Part shown: piece by piece, positions 1 to 7,706 of the stretch | How positions within the stretch are numbered: the first letter of the stretch is position 1 | Layout: each line of letters opens with the position of its first letter | Source: Dysgonomonas sp. 25 | GTDB taxonomy: Bacteria > Bacteroidota > Bacteroidia > Bacteroidales > Dysgonomonadaceae | Direction: 5' to 3' | DNA: 64,000 nt | Assembly (NCBI RefSeq): GCF_010501075.1 | Contig: NZ_QVMN01000007.1 | Location: forward strand, 228,879 to 292,878 | The notes under the pieces: generated by a model | What the model was told of the DNA's origin: nothing | The model's input: the letters and a program-made list of their open reading frames with translations, nothing else | Databases searched by the model: none | Made by a program: the position numbers and the translations under genes

Positions 1-119
1 GAGATGACTCTGGTCGAGATACTTGAGTACTACACACTTGCTTAAATCAACTATTTCTTTAACTAATATGAATTACAATAAAAAAGACAAGCTGGAGTCA
101 TCCGGCAGAGACAAAAGCC

Positions 120-193
120 AGTCCTATAGCTCAGTTGGTTAGAGCGCTACACTGATAATGTAGAGGTCGGCAGTTCAAATCTGCCTGGGACTA
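120..193 (+). tRNA. tRNA-Ile (GAT anticodon)
   Basis: A 74-nt cloverleaf can be drawn. The 7-bp acceptor stem pairs AGTCCTA with TGGGACT and leaves an A discriminator. The anticodon stem-loop CTACACTGATAATGTAG carries GAT, and the T arm is GGCAG-TTCAAAT-CTGCC. CCA is not encoded. The 3' end is the integration site of the mobile element that follows. The element restores the tRNA end, so the gene should stay functional. In Bacteroidales tRNA-Ile(GAT) often lies in rRNA operons, but no rRNA is recognisable in the 119 bases before it or downstream, and I see no gene in those 119 bases. Confidence 0.95.
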
Positions 194-197
194 CAGA
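174..197 (+). repeat. attL: 24-bp direct repeat in the tRNA-Ile 3' end
   Basis: The 24-bp sequence TTCAAATCT...CTACAGA covers the T loop, the acceptor 3' strand and four bases beyond the tRNA. It is repeated exactly at 9982-10005. After one mismatch the similarity continues for 12 bases (ACAGCGAAAGCA). With the integrase gene immediately downstream, this is the tRNA-side attachment site of an integrative element. Where within the repeat the strands exchange cannot be told from one sequence. Confidence 0.88.
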
Positions 198-551
198 TAC
201 AGCGAAAGCAAGAGTGACAAACGCACTCTACAAAGAGACAATAAAAGACAAACACTTATAGATCAGGAGATTTATAGGTGTTTTTTTTATGTCTTAACGA
301 ATCAGAAAAAGATAAGAATAAGACAATAAACCACCCAAAAAGGACACGTTCCGCCACCGCATCATGTGAAAAAACATGTGAATGAAAACACCCCCTTTTA
401 CTCACACGAAAAACGAGCAAAATACTGAAAACCAAACTGTCACAGTAGGGTGTCCCCTGTCGCTGACTGTCTACTGCATTATTTTGACCAAACCAATACT
501 TTCGTAAAGAAAGTATAAAGCAAAAAATTACTAACTCAAAAAAATGCACTT
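198..551. other. Intergenic region between attL and the integrase
   Basis: This stretch holds the end of the attachment region, a terminator-like hairpin at 251-288 and the upstream region of the integrase. A 97-codon reading frame on the minus strand (256-549) has no recognisable domain and runs through the terminator, so I do not call it. No clear TAnnTTTG box was found close to the integrase start. Confidence 0.5.
251..288 (+). terminator. Rho-independent terminator after tRNA-Ile (element-borne)
   Basis: AACACTTATA (251-260) pairs with TATAGGTGTT (273-282) through one G-U pair, and eight T follow. It lies inside the element, just past attL, so it probably ends the tRNA transcript now that the original tRNA terminator (near 10086) has been displaced by about 10 kb. 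Confidence 0.7.
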
Positions 552-1865
552 ATGAAACACAAAATGTCTCAAACCTTTTTCATCCGTAAAACCCGTCCCA
601 ATAAAGACGGCTCAATTACCATTATGGCACGCATCACCATCAACCACAAAACCCTCGACTTCACAACCGGTATAAACATCCATACCCCCGAACTATGGAA
701 TCCCACACTCAACCGAATGAATACCAAACGCACCCAAGCCATAGAAACCAATAACACCCTCGCCCTCATAGAAAAGAAACTCGAAGCAACCTATACCACC
801 CTCTACCAAACCAACACACACATAACCGTAGAAATGGTACGCGATGCCTTTCACGGCAAAAACCAAGACCAATACACCCTTCTAACCCTCTTCGATAAAC
901 TCATAAAACAGAAAAAAGCCTTAGCCAAAACCATCATTACCCAAGACACCGTAGAAAAATACCAATGCACCAAGAAAAAAGTACAACACTACCTTCAAAC
1001 CACCTATAAACAAAAAGACATCCATATCAAAGAAGTCAACTACGACTTTATCCATAACTATGAAATTTATCTGCTCTCAGACGGAGGCTGCGGACACAAC
1101 ACCATGGTGCGCCATATGCGTTACCTTAAACAAGTTATAACCGATGCCCTCAAATGCAATTACATCACCCGTGATCCCTTCTATAACATCACCCTCTCTT
1201 CCAAACGCACCAACCCCAAATACCTCACCGAAACCGAACTCGCCAAAATCCTCCACACCCCCTTTCAAAATAAAATCCTCGAACAAACCCGGGACATCTT
1301 TATCTTTTGCAGTCTCACAGGACTATCCTATATAGACGTAAAACACCTGACACCCCGACATATCATCACCGACCAGAACGGCAAAGAATACATTCTCAAA
1401 GACCGAAAGAAAACAGGCAACCAATCCTTTATACCCTTGCTCTCACAAGCAAAACAAATTATTGAGAAATATCTAAATACGAACTACTATCAAAATAATA
1501 ACAATCAAGAGAATACTAACAACACTATCTTCCCAGTTGCACCCTGTCAATGCATGAACCGTTACCTCAAAGAAATAGCAGCCCTTTGCGGTATCGATAA
1601 GAACCTGACGAGCCATTGCGGACGCCATACCTGCGCTACCCTCATGCTGACCAAAGGAGTATCCATCGAAAGTGTATCTAAAATGCTAGGACATACCGAT
1701 ATCAAAACCACACAGATATACGCTAAAATCCTCAATGAAAAAGTACAGGCGGAGATAAGCGAAGTAGAATCTAAGCTTAATCTAACGCTAACTACTCCAA
1801 ACCCTCAAAATCAAATACAGCCTCAGCTATCAAAGCAAATAAAGGGAATAGATTATAGATATTAA
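552..1865 (+). CDS. Tyrosine recombinase / integrase of the tRNA-Ile element
   Basis: A 437-aa site-specific recombinase of the tyrosine family. The N-terminal part (about 1-100) is the Arm-type binding domain common in Bacteroidales integrases, about 105-205 is the SAM-like core-binding domain, and 215-400 is the catalytic domain. Catalytic residues visible are Lys286/287 in DRKKTG, H355-x-x-R358-H359, H381 in LGHTD and the nucleophile Y390 in TTQIYAK. The usual first Arg is replaced by Ser in TGLSYID, as in other Bacteroides integrases such as IntDOT. It lies 355 bases inside attL, the normal place for the integrase of a tRNA-targeting element. The coding strand is strikingly C-rich and G-poor, unlike the AT-rich cargo genes. 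ATG at 564 is an alternative start. Confidence 0.93.
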   Translation: MKHKMSQTFFIRKTRPNKDGSITIMARITINHKTLDFTTGINIHTPELWNPTLNRMNTKRTQAIETNNTLALIEKKLEATYTTLYQTNTHITVEMVRDAFHGKNQDQYTLLTLFDKLIKQKKALAKTIITQDTVEKYQCTKKKVQHYLQTTYKQKDIHIKEVNYDFIHNYEIYLLSDGGCGHNTMVRHMRYLKQVITDALKCNYITRDPFYNITLSSKRTNPKYLTETELAKILHTPFQNKILEQTRDIFIFCSLTGLSYIDVKHLTPRHIITDQNGKEYILKDRKKTGNQSFIPLLSQAKQIIEKYLNTNYYQNNNNQENTNNTIFPVAPCQCMNRYLKEIAALCGIDKNLTSHCGRHTCATLMLTKGVSIESVSKMLGHTDIKTTQIYAKILNEKVQAEISEVESKLNLTLTTPNPQNQIQPQLSKQIKGIDYRY

Positions 1866-1989
1866 GTAGAAACCAATAAATTTATCTCTAATCTCGGAAT
1901 CAAATTATATTGTTGAACAAATAAGGAGTTACAATATCTATTGTAACTCCTTAATATTTTAGCTATGCAAATTTAGCATTCGATAAGAT

Positions 1990-3720
1990 TCATAATTTTG
2001 AAGTTTTTTTTGTAAAACCTAGGCAATCAAATAAAGATGTTAGACTTCTTTTGTCTGGCTTATTGGGATAATATTTGTAGTAAAATAATTCGAAACTCCT
2101 ATATAAATTTAAAAATCTGTCTTCGCCTTTTCTTTTTTCAAAAGATTTTGCGTCTGATTTAATCTTTTTATGGTAATTATCTATTAGTCTTTTCAAATCA
2201 AGTTCTTTATTTCTTAAACGGGTAAAATTCGTAACTATAAATTCGAGATTAATAATAGTCAAATCTTTAATTCTGTTATCTTCCATATTTATATTATTCT
2301 TAAACTTTTGGTTTAAATAATCATTAAGCCCTGATAATTCATATCTATAGTCAGTGTATATAATAATTGGATAAATAACTAAATTCCTTTCTTTTATTCC
2401 TTTTAATAAGTAATCATCATATTTTTTGTATCTATTTTCCTTTATTCCATTTATGTAGTCTGCTAGTTGCAAAACTGCTTTTTTTCGACCTCTACTTGAT
2501 TGTACAAAGGTGTTGTCTATGTGTTCTTGTATTTCTTTAAAATCATAACTATTATGTATTTTATCAGGCATTAAGCTATCCTTATATTCAAATAAGAATA
2601 TATATTTTCCATTCCGAACATAAAAGTCTGGTAAATTTTTATTAATATCACTATTATGTATAGTATAAAAACCCTTTCTATCTTGAAAAATACTTTTAAT
2701 GATGGGAACAAAAAAAGCTGACTCACTTATATTTTGCCCTATAAATGATTTAAAATCTCCAAAATTGAGGTGTTTACAATTTATTGATGAATTATTATAA
2801 AAATCAAATATAAATCCAGTGTATATTTGGTTGGATAATAATCTCCAACTTAGAATATAATATGTATTGCCCTTTTTAATTAGTGGTTTTTCTTTGATTC
2901 CTATATATCTTTTTTGTTTCTCAATATTTGTCTGATAATCTATTATATCCAGACATAAGTTATCGAAAAAAGCAGTAAGGGAATCATCAACAGAAAAAGA
3001 ATATTGTATGTGTCCCAATTCTTTTTCATCTTTAACATGAAGGTCTGTGTATAATCTGAGAAAATTGAATACAAATTCCCACGAAATTTGGATATCCTTG
3101 ATCAATTTATAATTATCAACATATTCTTTATAGTCTTTAGATTCCTCAAAATAATTTAATATTGACATCGTTTTAAAAGACTCATAAAATAAATTTAAGT
3201 TGTGTTGCACCTCTGAATTTTTGAGAATAAACCCCCAATTCATTCTTTGAAAGAAAAAGTCAGGTTCTCTTCTTGCCTCAGCAAAGCCTCTTTCAATTTT
3301 TTCGTCATCGTGGATAGTTCTGGTATCGTTTGCTATTAAAATGATTTTATATAAGATCAATTCATCATTAGGCTTTGTGTCTCTTACTATTGGAAGTCCA
3401 TTATAACATAATAGTAACTGATGAATCAGTTCTACTATTCCAAGCGGATTAAATAAAATGGTAGTACTTCCTTCTCTTTCTACTTTCTTTTTGAACTTTG
3501 ATAAAAGATATTTATCATAATCAGGTATTCTATGAAAGAAAAGATCAAATAAGAATGAATCTACTTTTTTTGTATCATCTTTATTAGATAATTGTGCATT
3601 AATATGAAGTGCGACTTTAAGAAATAAAGTCGGGCTGATATCTGTTTGAGAAAGTAATTCCCTTACTGATGGAATCTTCTCACCATAGATTGCAGAGTAA
3701 GAAGCATATATATAGAACAT
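1990..3720 (-). CDS. Large AT-rich protein with PD-(D/E)XK nuclease signature, putative defence gene
   Basis: A 576-aa protein not assigned to a named family by eye. Residues 364-380 read PDFYVRNGKYIFLFEYK: P364-D365, then E378-x-K380 on a hydrophobic strand, the D...ExK core of a PD-(D/E)XK nuclease. Q418 in KAVLQLADY fits the helix that follows the core in this fold. Residues 1-350 are helix-rich without a motif I know and may be a sensing or binding part. No signal peptide or membrane segment is seen. The gene is strongly AT-rich and stands alone between the integrase (convergent) and a small gene. Lone nuclease-fusion proteins beside an integrase are typical cargo with anti-phage or restriction roles; here that role is inference. 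McrC- or restriction-like relationships are possible. Confidence 0.7.
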   Translation of the reverse strand: MFYIYASYSAIYGEKIPSVRELLSQTDISPTLFLKVALHINAQLSNKDDTKKVDSFLFDLFFHRIPDYDKYLLSKFKKKVEREGSTTILFNPLGIVELIHQLLLCYNGLPIVRDTKPNDELILYKIILIANDTRTIHDDEKIERGFAEARREPDFFFQRMNWGFILKNSEVQHNLNLFYESFKTMSILNYFEESKDYKEYVDNYKLIKDIQISWEFVFNFLRLYTDLHVKDEKELGHIQYSFSVDDSLTAFFDNLCLDIIDYQTNIEKQKRYIGIKEKPLIKKGNTYYILSWRLLSNQIYTGFIFDFYNNSSINCKHLNFGDFKSFIGQNISESAFFVPIIKSIFQDRKGFYTIHNSDINKNLPDFYVRNGKYIFLFEYKDSLMPDKIHNSYDFKEIQEHIDNTFVQSSRGRKKAVLQLADYINGIKENRYKKYDDYLLKGIKERNLVIYPIIIYTDYRYELSGLNDYLNQKFKNNINMEDNRIKDLTIINLEFIVTNFTRLRNKELDLKRLIDNYHKKIKSDAKSFEKRKGEDRFLNLYRSFELFYYKYYPNKPDKRSLTSLFDCLGFTKKTSKL

Positions 3721-3821
3721 CTTATTATTTGTAATTAATACGAATTAGGTCTATACAATAATATAGTTTAAAGATAACATTTATTTGTAAAAATTCACAA
3801 TTAAAATATATATATAATAAT

Positions 3822-3849
3822 AGGCGAATCTTCATAGATTCGCCTATAT
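3822..3849. terminator. Perfect 12-bp hairpin between two minus-strand genes
   Basis: ATAGGCGAATCT (3822-3833) and AGATTCGCCTAT (3838-3849) form a perfect stem with a 4-nt loop, TCAT. No strong T run follows on either strand. It sits between the 99-aa gene and the nuclease-like gene, so it may end the upstream transcript, process it, or be a protein-binding palindrome. Confidence 0.45.
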
Positions 3850-3888
3850 CTCTGCTTGTGGGCAATAGCGTCGTAAAATTAAACAGTG

Positions 3889-4188
3889 TTATAGTTGGAA
3901 AGAATTGCTTCCTCTTGGTATATCATTTATAATATTTATCCTATCCTGCTCCGTACTTAATATATCTAGTATACTCATTGTATATAAAGTATGCATTGTA
4001 TTCAGGCTCTTTTCAATATTCTCTAAATCCTTTAATAAACTATCGTTTTTGATTTGTTCCTTTAATAAAAATATGGATTGACTTATTTCCAGTTGTCGCA
4101 GTTCAATAAGGGATAAGTAAACTTTCAGGTTTGAATTGGTCTTTGGGTCTTGTTTTCTGTTAGGCATAAATAAAATAATTATATTCAT
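3889..4188 (-). CDS. Small hypothetical protein of the mobile element
   Basis: A 99-aa protein rich in Leu, Ile, Lys and Glu. Residues about 22-75 should form two long amphipathic helices, possibly a coiled coil. There is no signal peptide and no family I recognise. The ATG at 4188 has a good AGGA ribosome site six bases upstream (AAAGGACAGCAG-ATG). An internal ATG at 4167 (MPNRKQ) would give a 92-aa product. It lies upstream of the nuclease-like gene on the same strand, with 168 bases and a hairpin between them, and downstream of a possible small RNA. Small helical proteins of this kind often accompany integrase or mobilisation genes in Bacteroides elements, but no function can be claimed. 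Confidence 0.55.
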   Translation of the reverse strand: MNIIILFMPNRKQDPKTNSNLKVYLSLIELRQLEISQSIFLLKEQIKNDSLLKDLENIEKSLNTMHTLYTMSILDILSTEQDRINIINDIPRGSNSFQL

Positions 4189-4653
4189 CTGCTGTCCTTT
4201 CCTAATGCAGACAATAAAATAAAAAAAAGCGGGAGGACATTAACCTATCCGCAGAACAGGGAGTCCAAGCCCCGAAGCACAAACAGGAAACGCCTCCCGC
4301 CCTATATGATAAGACGGGATTGGCGTTCTACTGCTTCTTAGTGCTTCTACTAAATTTGGACTTTTGTTCTACACCGAATCAGCTAAACGCTTAATATCTT
4401 TTCTCTATAATCTACGCCTGTCATAATCAGACTTAGCAAAGATAGTAGATATTCTTTTATCTTTTATTACAAGCCAAAAATACGAAGGATAAATGAGTAA
4501 AAAAAAAGTATTTATATTCGATATAAATAGCTGTTTAAGGATATCTTATAATAATGTAATTGTTAGAAATGAGTAAAAATACATGACCATTCTAAAAAGG
4601 ATACTAAATATTATTTTCTATATTTGAATTTGTTTTCAATTTAATATATAATT
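4189..4653. other. Intergenic region with divergent promoters of the element
   Basis: A 465-base gap between the 99-aa gene (minus) and the XRE regulator (plus). It contains the possible small RNA and its -7 box, followed by a very AT-rich stretch (about 4490-4650) that should hold the promoter of the regulator and perhaps its own operator. No further reading frame is convincing. Confidence 0.5.
4225..4430 (-). ncRNA. Candidate small structured RNA ending in a terminator
   Basis: On the minus strand a TATCTTTG box (4437-4444) matches the Bacteroidota -7 consensus TAnnTTTG, though the -33 box is weak. About 130 bases downstream GCGGGAGG pairs with CCTCCCGC (plus-strand 4228-4236 and 4292-4300). 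The second arm is followed by T8. The 55-base interior contains a short GC-rich segment able to fold. No reading frame of note is inside. This suggests a transcript of about 200 nt, either a free-standing small RNA or an attenuated leader for the 99-aa gene. Its role in the element is unknown. Confidence 0.4.
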
Positions 4654-5040
4654 ATGGATACAGCTAAAGAGAATAACAGTAAACATCACGGAGAAAATAT
4701 CAGAAAAATAAGACGTATTATAGGGTTGAATCAGTACGATTTAGCTGATAAGATGAATACTAATCAGCAATTTGTATCTAGAATGGAAAGCAAAGAGGAA
4801 TTAGATGAAGAGACTTTGCAAAAAGTGTCAAAGGCTCTGGGTGTTCCTGTCGAATTAATAAAAGAATACGACCACGAATCAACTATCCAAAATTTCTTTA
4901 ATAATACAATAAACACCGTAAACGGAGACTGTTTTATAAACCCCTTAGAAACAGTTAAAGATTTATATGAAAGACTTCTGAAAGAAAAAGATGAAAAGAT
5001 TCAGTTGATGGAACAATTTTTAAAAGAGAAGAAAAAATAG
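4654..5040 (+). CDS. XRE-family helix-turn-helix regulator
   Basis: A 128-aa DNA-binding protein. Residues about 13-68 form a classic Cro/C1-type helix-turn-helix (IRKIRRIIGLNQYDLADKM, then QQFVSRMES and LQKVSKALGVPVELI). The C-terminal 40 residues are charged and helical (LYERLLKEKDEKIQLMEQFL) and probably dimerise the protein. It is the only regulator inside the element. Its AT-rich upstream region faces the minus-strand small RNA and 99-aa gene, so autoregulation and control of the divergent unit are likely. It ends five bases from the end of the convergent relaxase gene. The family call is firm; the target is inference. Confidence 0.88.
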   Translation: MDTAKENNSKHHGENIRKIRRIIGLNQYDLADKMNTNQQFVSRMESKEELDEETLQKVSKALGVPVELIKEYDHESTIQNFFNNTINTVNGDCFINPLETVKDLYERLLKEKDEKIQLMEQFLKEKKK

Positions 5041-5044
5041 CAAC

Positions 5045-6316
5045 TTATATTTTCCGTCCCTTTCGTTCTGTATTTTCCGATACACCCAAATTTTTAACGA
5101 ATCTGCTATTTTCTGCTTTGAACCACGTTTGTATTGGTGTGTTGTTTACTGTTAAAACATATCTGCTTGTTTGACTATCCTTAATGAAAGAAACTTTCGC
5201 CTCCGTTAAGTCGAAATACTTATTATGCTCTTTCGAATATAACTTACCAGTAAAAGTTATAGGTTGGTTATTTAGTAATTGCTTTGTTTGCTCCTGTGAA
5301 AGCCCTGTGCTTAGACAAAAATACGCCCACCTCAATAATCTCGGTATCTCAGGAAACATCGTTTTAATCAGATTCAAGTCCTTTCGGATATTATCAGGAT
5401 CAAGCATCCTCTCAGCCTCTTTGATTTTTTCGAGCAGCAATTTAAGCTCTTTCTCCTTTTCCATTAACTTCTGGTGAATAGTTAGGAAATCCCCCTTAAT
5501 TTCATCTTTTTGTTCATAAAGATCGTATATCTTCTCCTGTACCTCTTCTTTTTGAACAGACAAAGACTGTACACTTTCCTGTATATCATTCTTCTGGGCA
5601 AACAAATCCCTGTAATACTGCGAACTCGCTATATGCCTTGCTGTAGAACCCTCTATCCCCCTCTCTAAACCATAAACTTTCATTTTTTGAGCATAGGTAT
5701 CCTGATATCCTTTCAGCTTATCCCTTGCCATTACATCATCCGCACATAAACGGACTGTATCAGTCTTTTTCTTCCGATACCTTTTTTTAGGTTTATGTGT
5801 GTTATTATCTGTACTATGCTCTATACTAACATTTTCACTTTCTTTTTTTATCTCTACCTCCCTTTCCCTCTTCGCCTTTCTTCTTTCCCCTGTCACAATA
5901 GGAACAATAGTGGCATGAATATGCGGAGTAGCCTCATCCATATGCAAAACCGCAGAGACTAAATTCTCTTTACCGAAAGTCTCCCTTACCCAATCCAAAC
6001 TATCATTACACCAACCATCCAATAAACCATTCTCCTGTATTCTTTTCATATCCTCTGCTGAACCCGATAAAATAATACGGATAGCCCGGACTTGATTACT
6101 GCCTATCTTTCGTTTTATATCCGCATGCTCTATCCTGTAAGCAATAGCCTCACTTCGCTTCTCTACCCCTTGGGGAAACTCAACCAACTCTTTATTCAGG
6201 TGTGTTCTCTCTTCATCCGCATTCTCTGGAATCCTGTCACGTTCTATATGCTTACTCATCCCTGAATCTCCTCCGCTACCTTTAGCCTTTTGCATATGTA
6301 ATACTACATATCCCAT
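5045..6316 (-). CDS. MobV-family relaxase (Mob/Pre)
   Basis: A 423-aa plasmid-type mobilisation protein that would nick oriT and pilot the single strand during conjugal transfer. The start MGYVVLHMQKAKG is the typical MobV beginning. The metal-binding signature H125-x-D127-E-x-x-P131-H132-x-H134 is intact, so the enzyme should be active. Residues about 235-315 form a long coiled coil. No MobC-like accessory gene and no conjugation (tra) genes are nearby, so the element is mobilisable and would borrow a mating apparatus from a co-resident conjugative element. The 440 bases upstream contain an inverted repeat that is the likely oriT area. Confidence 0.93.
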   Translation of the reverse strand: MGYVVLHMQKAKGSGGDSGMSKHIERDRIPENADEERTHLNKELVEFPQGVEKRSEAIAYRIEHADIKRKIGSNQVRAIRIILSGSAEDMKRIQENGLLDGWCNDSLDWVRETFGKENLVSAVLHMDEATPHIHATIVPIVTGERRKAKREREVEIKKESENVSIEHSTDNNTHKPKKRYRKKKTDTVRLCADDVMARDKLKGYQDTYAQKMKVYGLERGIEGSTARHIASSQYYRDLFAQKNDIQESVQSLSVQKEEVQEKIYDLYEQKDEIKGDFLTIHQKLMEKEKELKLLLEKIKEAERMLDPDNIRKDLNLIKTMFPEIPRLLRWAYFCLSTGLSQEQTKQLLNNQPITFTGKLYSKEHNKYFDLTEAKVSFIKDSQTSRYVLTVNNTPIQTWFKAENSRFVKNLGVSENTERKGRKI

Positions 6317-6444
6317 ATAAATACCTTTTCAATATTTATATCTATCCAAACACAAAAAGCAATTATAGAAACAGCCATGATAACTAACAATAACCTCTTA
6401 CCATTATCATCATACCGCAGGATTCCAAAGGGGGCACGCCTTTG

Positions 6445-6503
6445 GCTTATTGGGGCATTTTTAGAGAAGTGAAACGCATCGTCAAGAAAATGCCCTAATA
6501 AGC
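6445..6503. repeat. 17-bp inverted repeat, oriT candidate
   Basis: The arms at 6445-6461 (GCTTATTGGGGCATTTT) and 6487-6503 (AAAATGCCCTAATAAGC) are reverse complements except for one position, with 25 bases between them. It lies about 130 bases upstream of the relaxase start. MobV relaxases recognise inverted repeats near the nick site, usually just upstream of the mob gene, which fits. The nick position is not identifiable by eye. Confidence 0.45.
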
Positions 6504-6849
6504 TAGGTCTTTTACAAAGTACCGTAGTCGCAGCGCAGCACGGATTTATACGAAGCCTTATACGCTTAAAGAATATGCTCCCCGCAAAAGACAAAGAGTT
6601 ATCATTATATCGAGATGCCACAAATAAAACAACACAATAATTCATCGGTCGGGGAACGCCCAGCGGCAAGGGGGGAGACCACTCCTCCCGACGAGCGGAA
6701 AAGGAGGATTCAAGAATGAAAATTGCATCGGATAAATAGCACATAATCACTATATTTTTTGTTATTTCAACAAAAGAATACAGTAAATGAGATTATTCTA
6801 AATCGGTGGACAGATAAGTCCATTTATGACGATATAAGTCGCTATATAA

Positions 6850-6883
6850 TGACAAAAAAACTACAAGTAGATACTTGTAGTTT
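6850..6883 (-). terminator. Terminator of the T6SS cargo operon
   Basis: AAACTACAAGTA (6858-6869) and TACTTGTAGTTT (6872-6883) form a perfect stem. On the minus strand it is followed by seven T. It begins 23 bases after the stop of the membrane-protein gene at 6906, so it closes the four-gene operon. Confidence 0.82.
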
Positions 6884-6905
6884 AAATATTCTAAATAGAA
6901 AAGTA

Positions 6906-7700
6906 TTAGTTATCAAAATCTTTGTTTTTTCTCCATTTCTTTTTTCTGTAATCTCTAATAATTACCTTTAAATCCATGTAGAGATAGAACGATGCAAAAC
7001 TTATTACACCTATTCCGACTAGTCCAGATTTCCAATTTATAGGTGATAAAAGACTATAAATTCCTAATCCTATCAGAAATATACAAAATGGATAAGAAAT
7101 GAGCCGAATTAATATACGTTTGGCAGACCATTCTTTTTCTATTTTTTCTGGTTTTCGTTTCGCTGGTTCACCTTTTAATACATCTCGTAGATTCTTGAGG
7201 AATATTTGATAGTTTCTTCTATTTCGTCCCCATGTTGCACTTAAAGTATATCTATTAGGATCTAGAATGCTATTAAATAATATTTTATCTTCTTTTCGGA
7301 TAACTGTTATCATAAAACCTTGCACTCCCATAAAATCGAAGTTCGAATAAGCTTTGAAATAGCCGTTTTCATTTATTTCGACTAGTAAATCAAGCTCTCG
7401 AATCGTCCTCTTTAAAGTTTCTTTAAATTCAGATGTAGAGCATGTTATTTCAAGTATTTTATACCTTAATGCCCGCTTAAGCCGGATATAATCATAAATG
7501 GCTACAGTCAACATAGGAATAGTCATCAAATATATAAGATTATATTTTCTATCTTCTGATGCACTCTCTGACAATAATCCTAGCCAATCAGCAATTATTA
7601 TGAATATTGGAATCATTGCCAATAGAAAGAATGCCTGTGCAAGTAAATAGTAGTTTCTTCTTTGCGATTTATCTAACAAAACTTTTTCGTACTTTTTCAT
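6906..7700 (-). CDS. Four-helix membrane protein, putative immunity protein for the T6SS effector
   Basis: A 264-aa integral membrane protein with no family I recognise. Hydrophobic segments lie at about 17-40, 53-72, 196-218 and 224-242. A soluble stretch of about 120 residues (75-195) sits between the two helix pairs, presumably in the cytoplasm, and the C-terminus is very basic (YRKKKWRKNK). It starts six bases after the stop of the putative effector gene and is the last gene of the operon before a terminator. Membrane immunity proteins commonly neutralise effectors that attack the membrane. The immunity role rests on gene order and topology only. Confidence 0.7.
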   Translation of the reverse strand: MKKYEKVLLDKSQRRNYYLLAQAFFLLAMIPIFIIIADWLGLLSESASEDRKYNLIYLMTIPMLTVAIYDYIRLKRALRYKILEITCSTSEFKETLKRTIRELDLLVEINENGYFKAYSNFDFMGVQGFMITVIRKEDKILFNSILDPNRYTLSATWGRNRRNYQIFLKNLRDVLKGEPAKRKPEKIEKEWSAKRILIRLISYPFCIFLIGLGIYSLLSPINWKSGLVGIGVISFASFYLYMDLKVIIRDYRKKKWRKNKDFDN

Positions 7701-7706
7701 GCTTTT

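Larger units (their letters stand above)
6317..6905. other. Gene-free region upstream of the relaxase, probable oriT region
   Basis: This 589-base gap contains several GC-rich patches that stand out from the AT-rich surroundings (6430-6560 and 6640-6700), an inverted repeat at 6445-6503, and at its far end the terminator of the T6SS cargo operon. A 148-codon minus-strand frame (6304-6750) has odd composition, no recognisable domain and overlaps the relaxase start, so it is not called. A 70-codon plus frame (6759-6971) crosses the terminator and is also rejected. Confidence 0.5.

Noticed and set aside
256-549. 97-codon frame on the minus strand between attL and the integrase
   Set aside because: No recognisable domain, runs through a terminator hairpin, and the 3' end lies in the attachment region.
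6304-6750. 148-codon minus-strand frame upstream of the relaxase
   Set aside because: Overlaps the relaxase start, has an unlikely composition and covers the GC-rich inverted-repeat area expected of an oriT; a MobC-like helix pattern is absent.
6759-6971. 70-codon plus-strand frame
   Set aside because: Crosses the terminator of the T6SS cargo operon and runs into the membrane-protein gene on the other strand.
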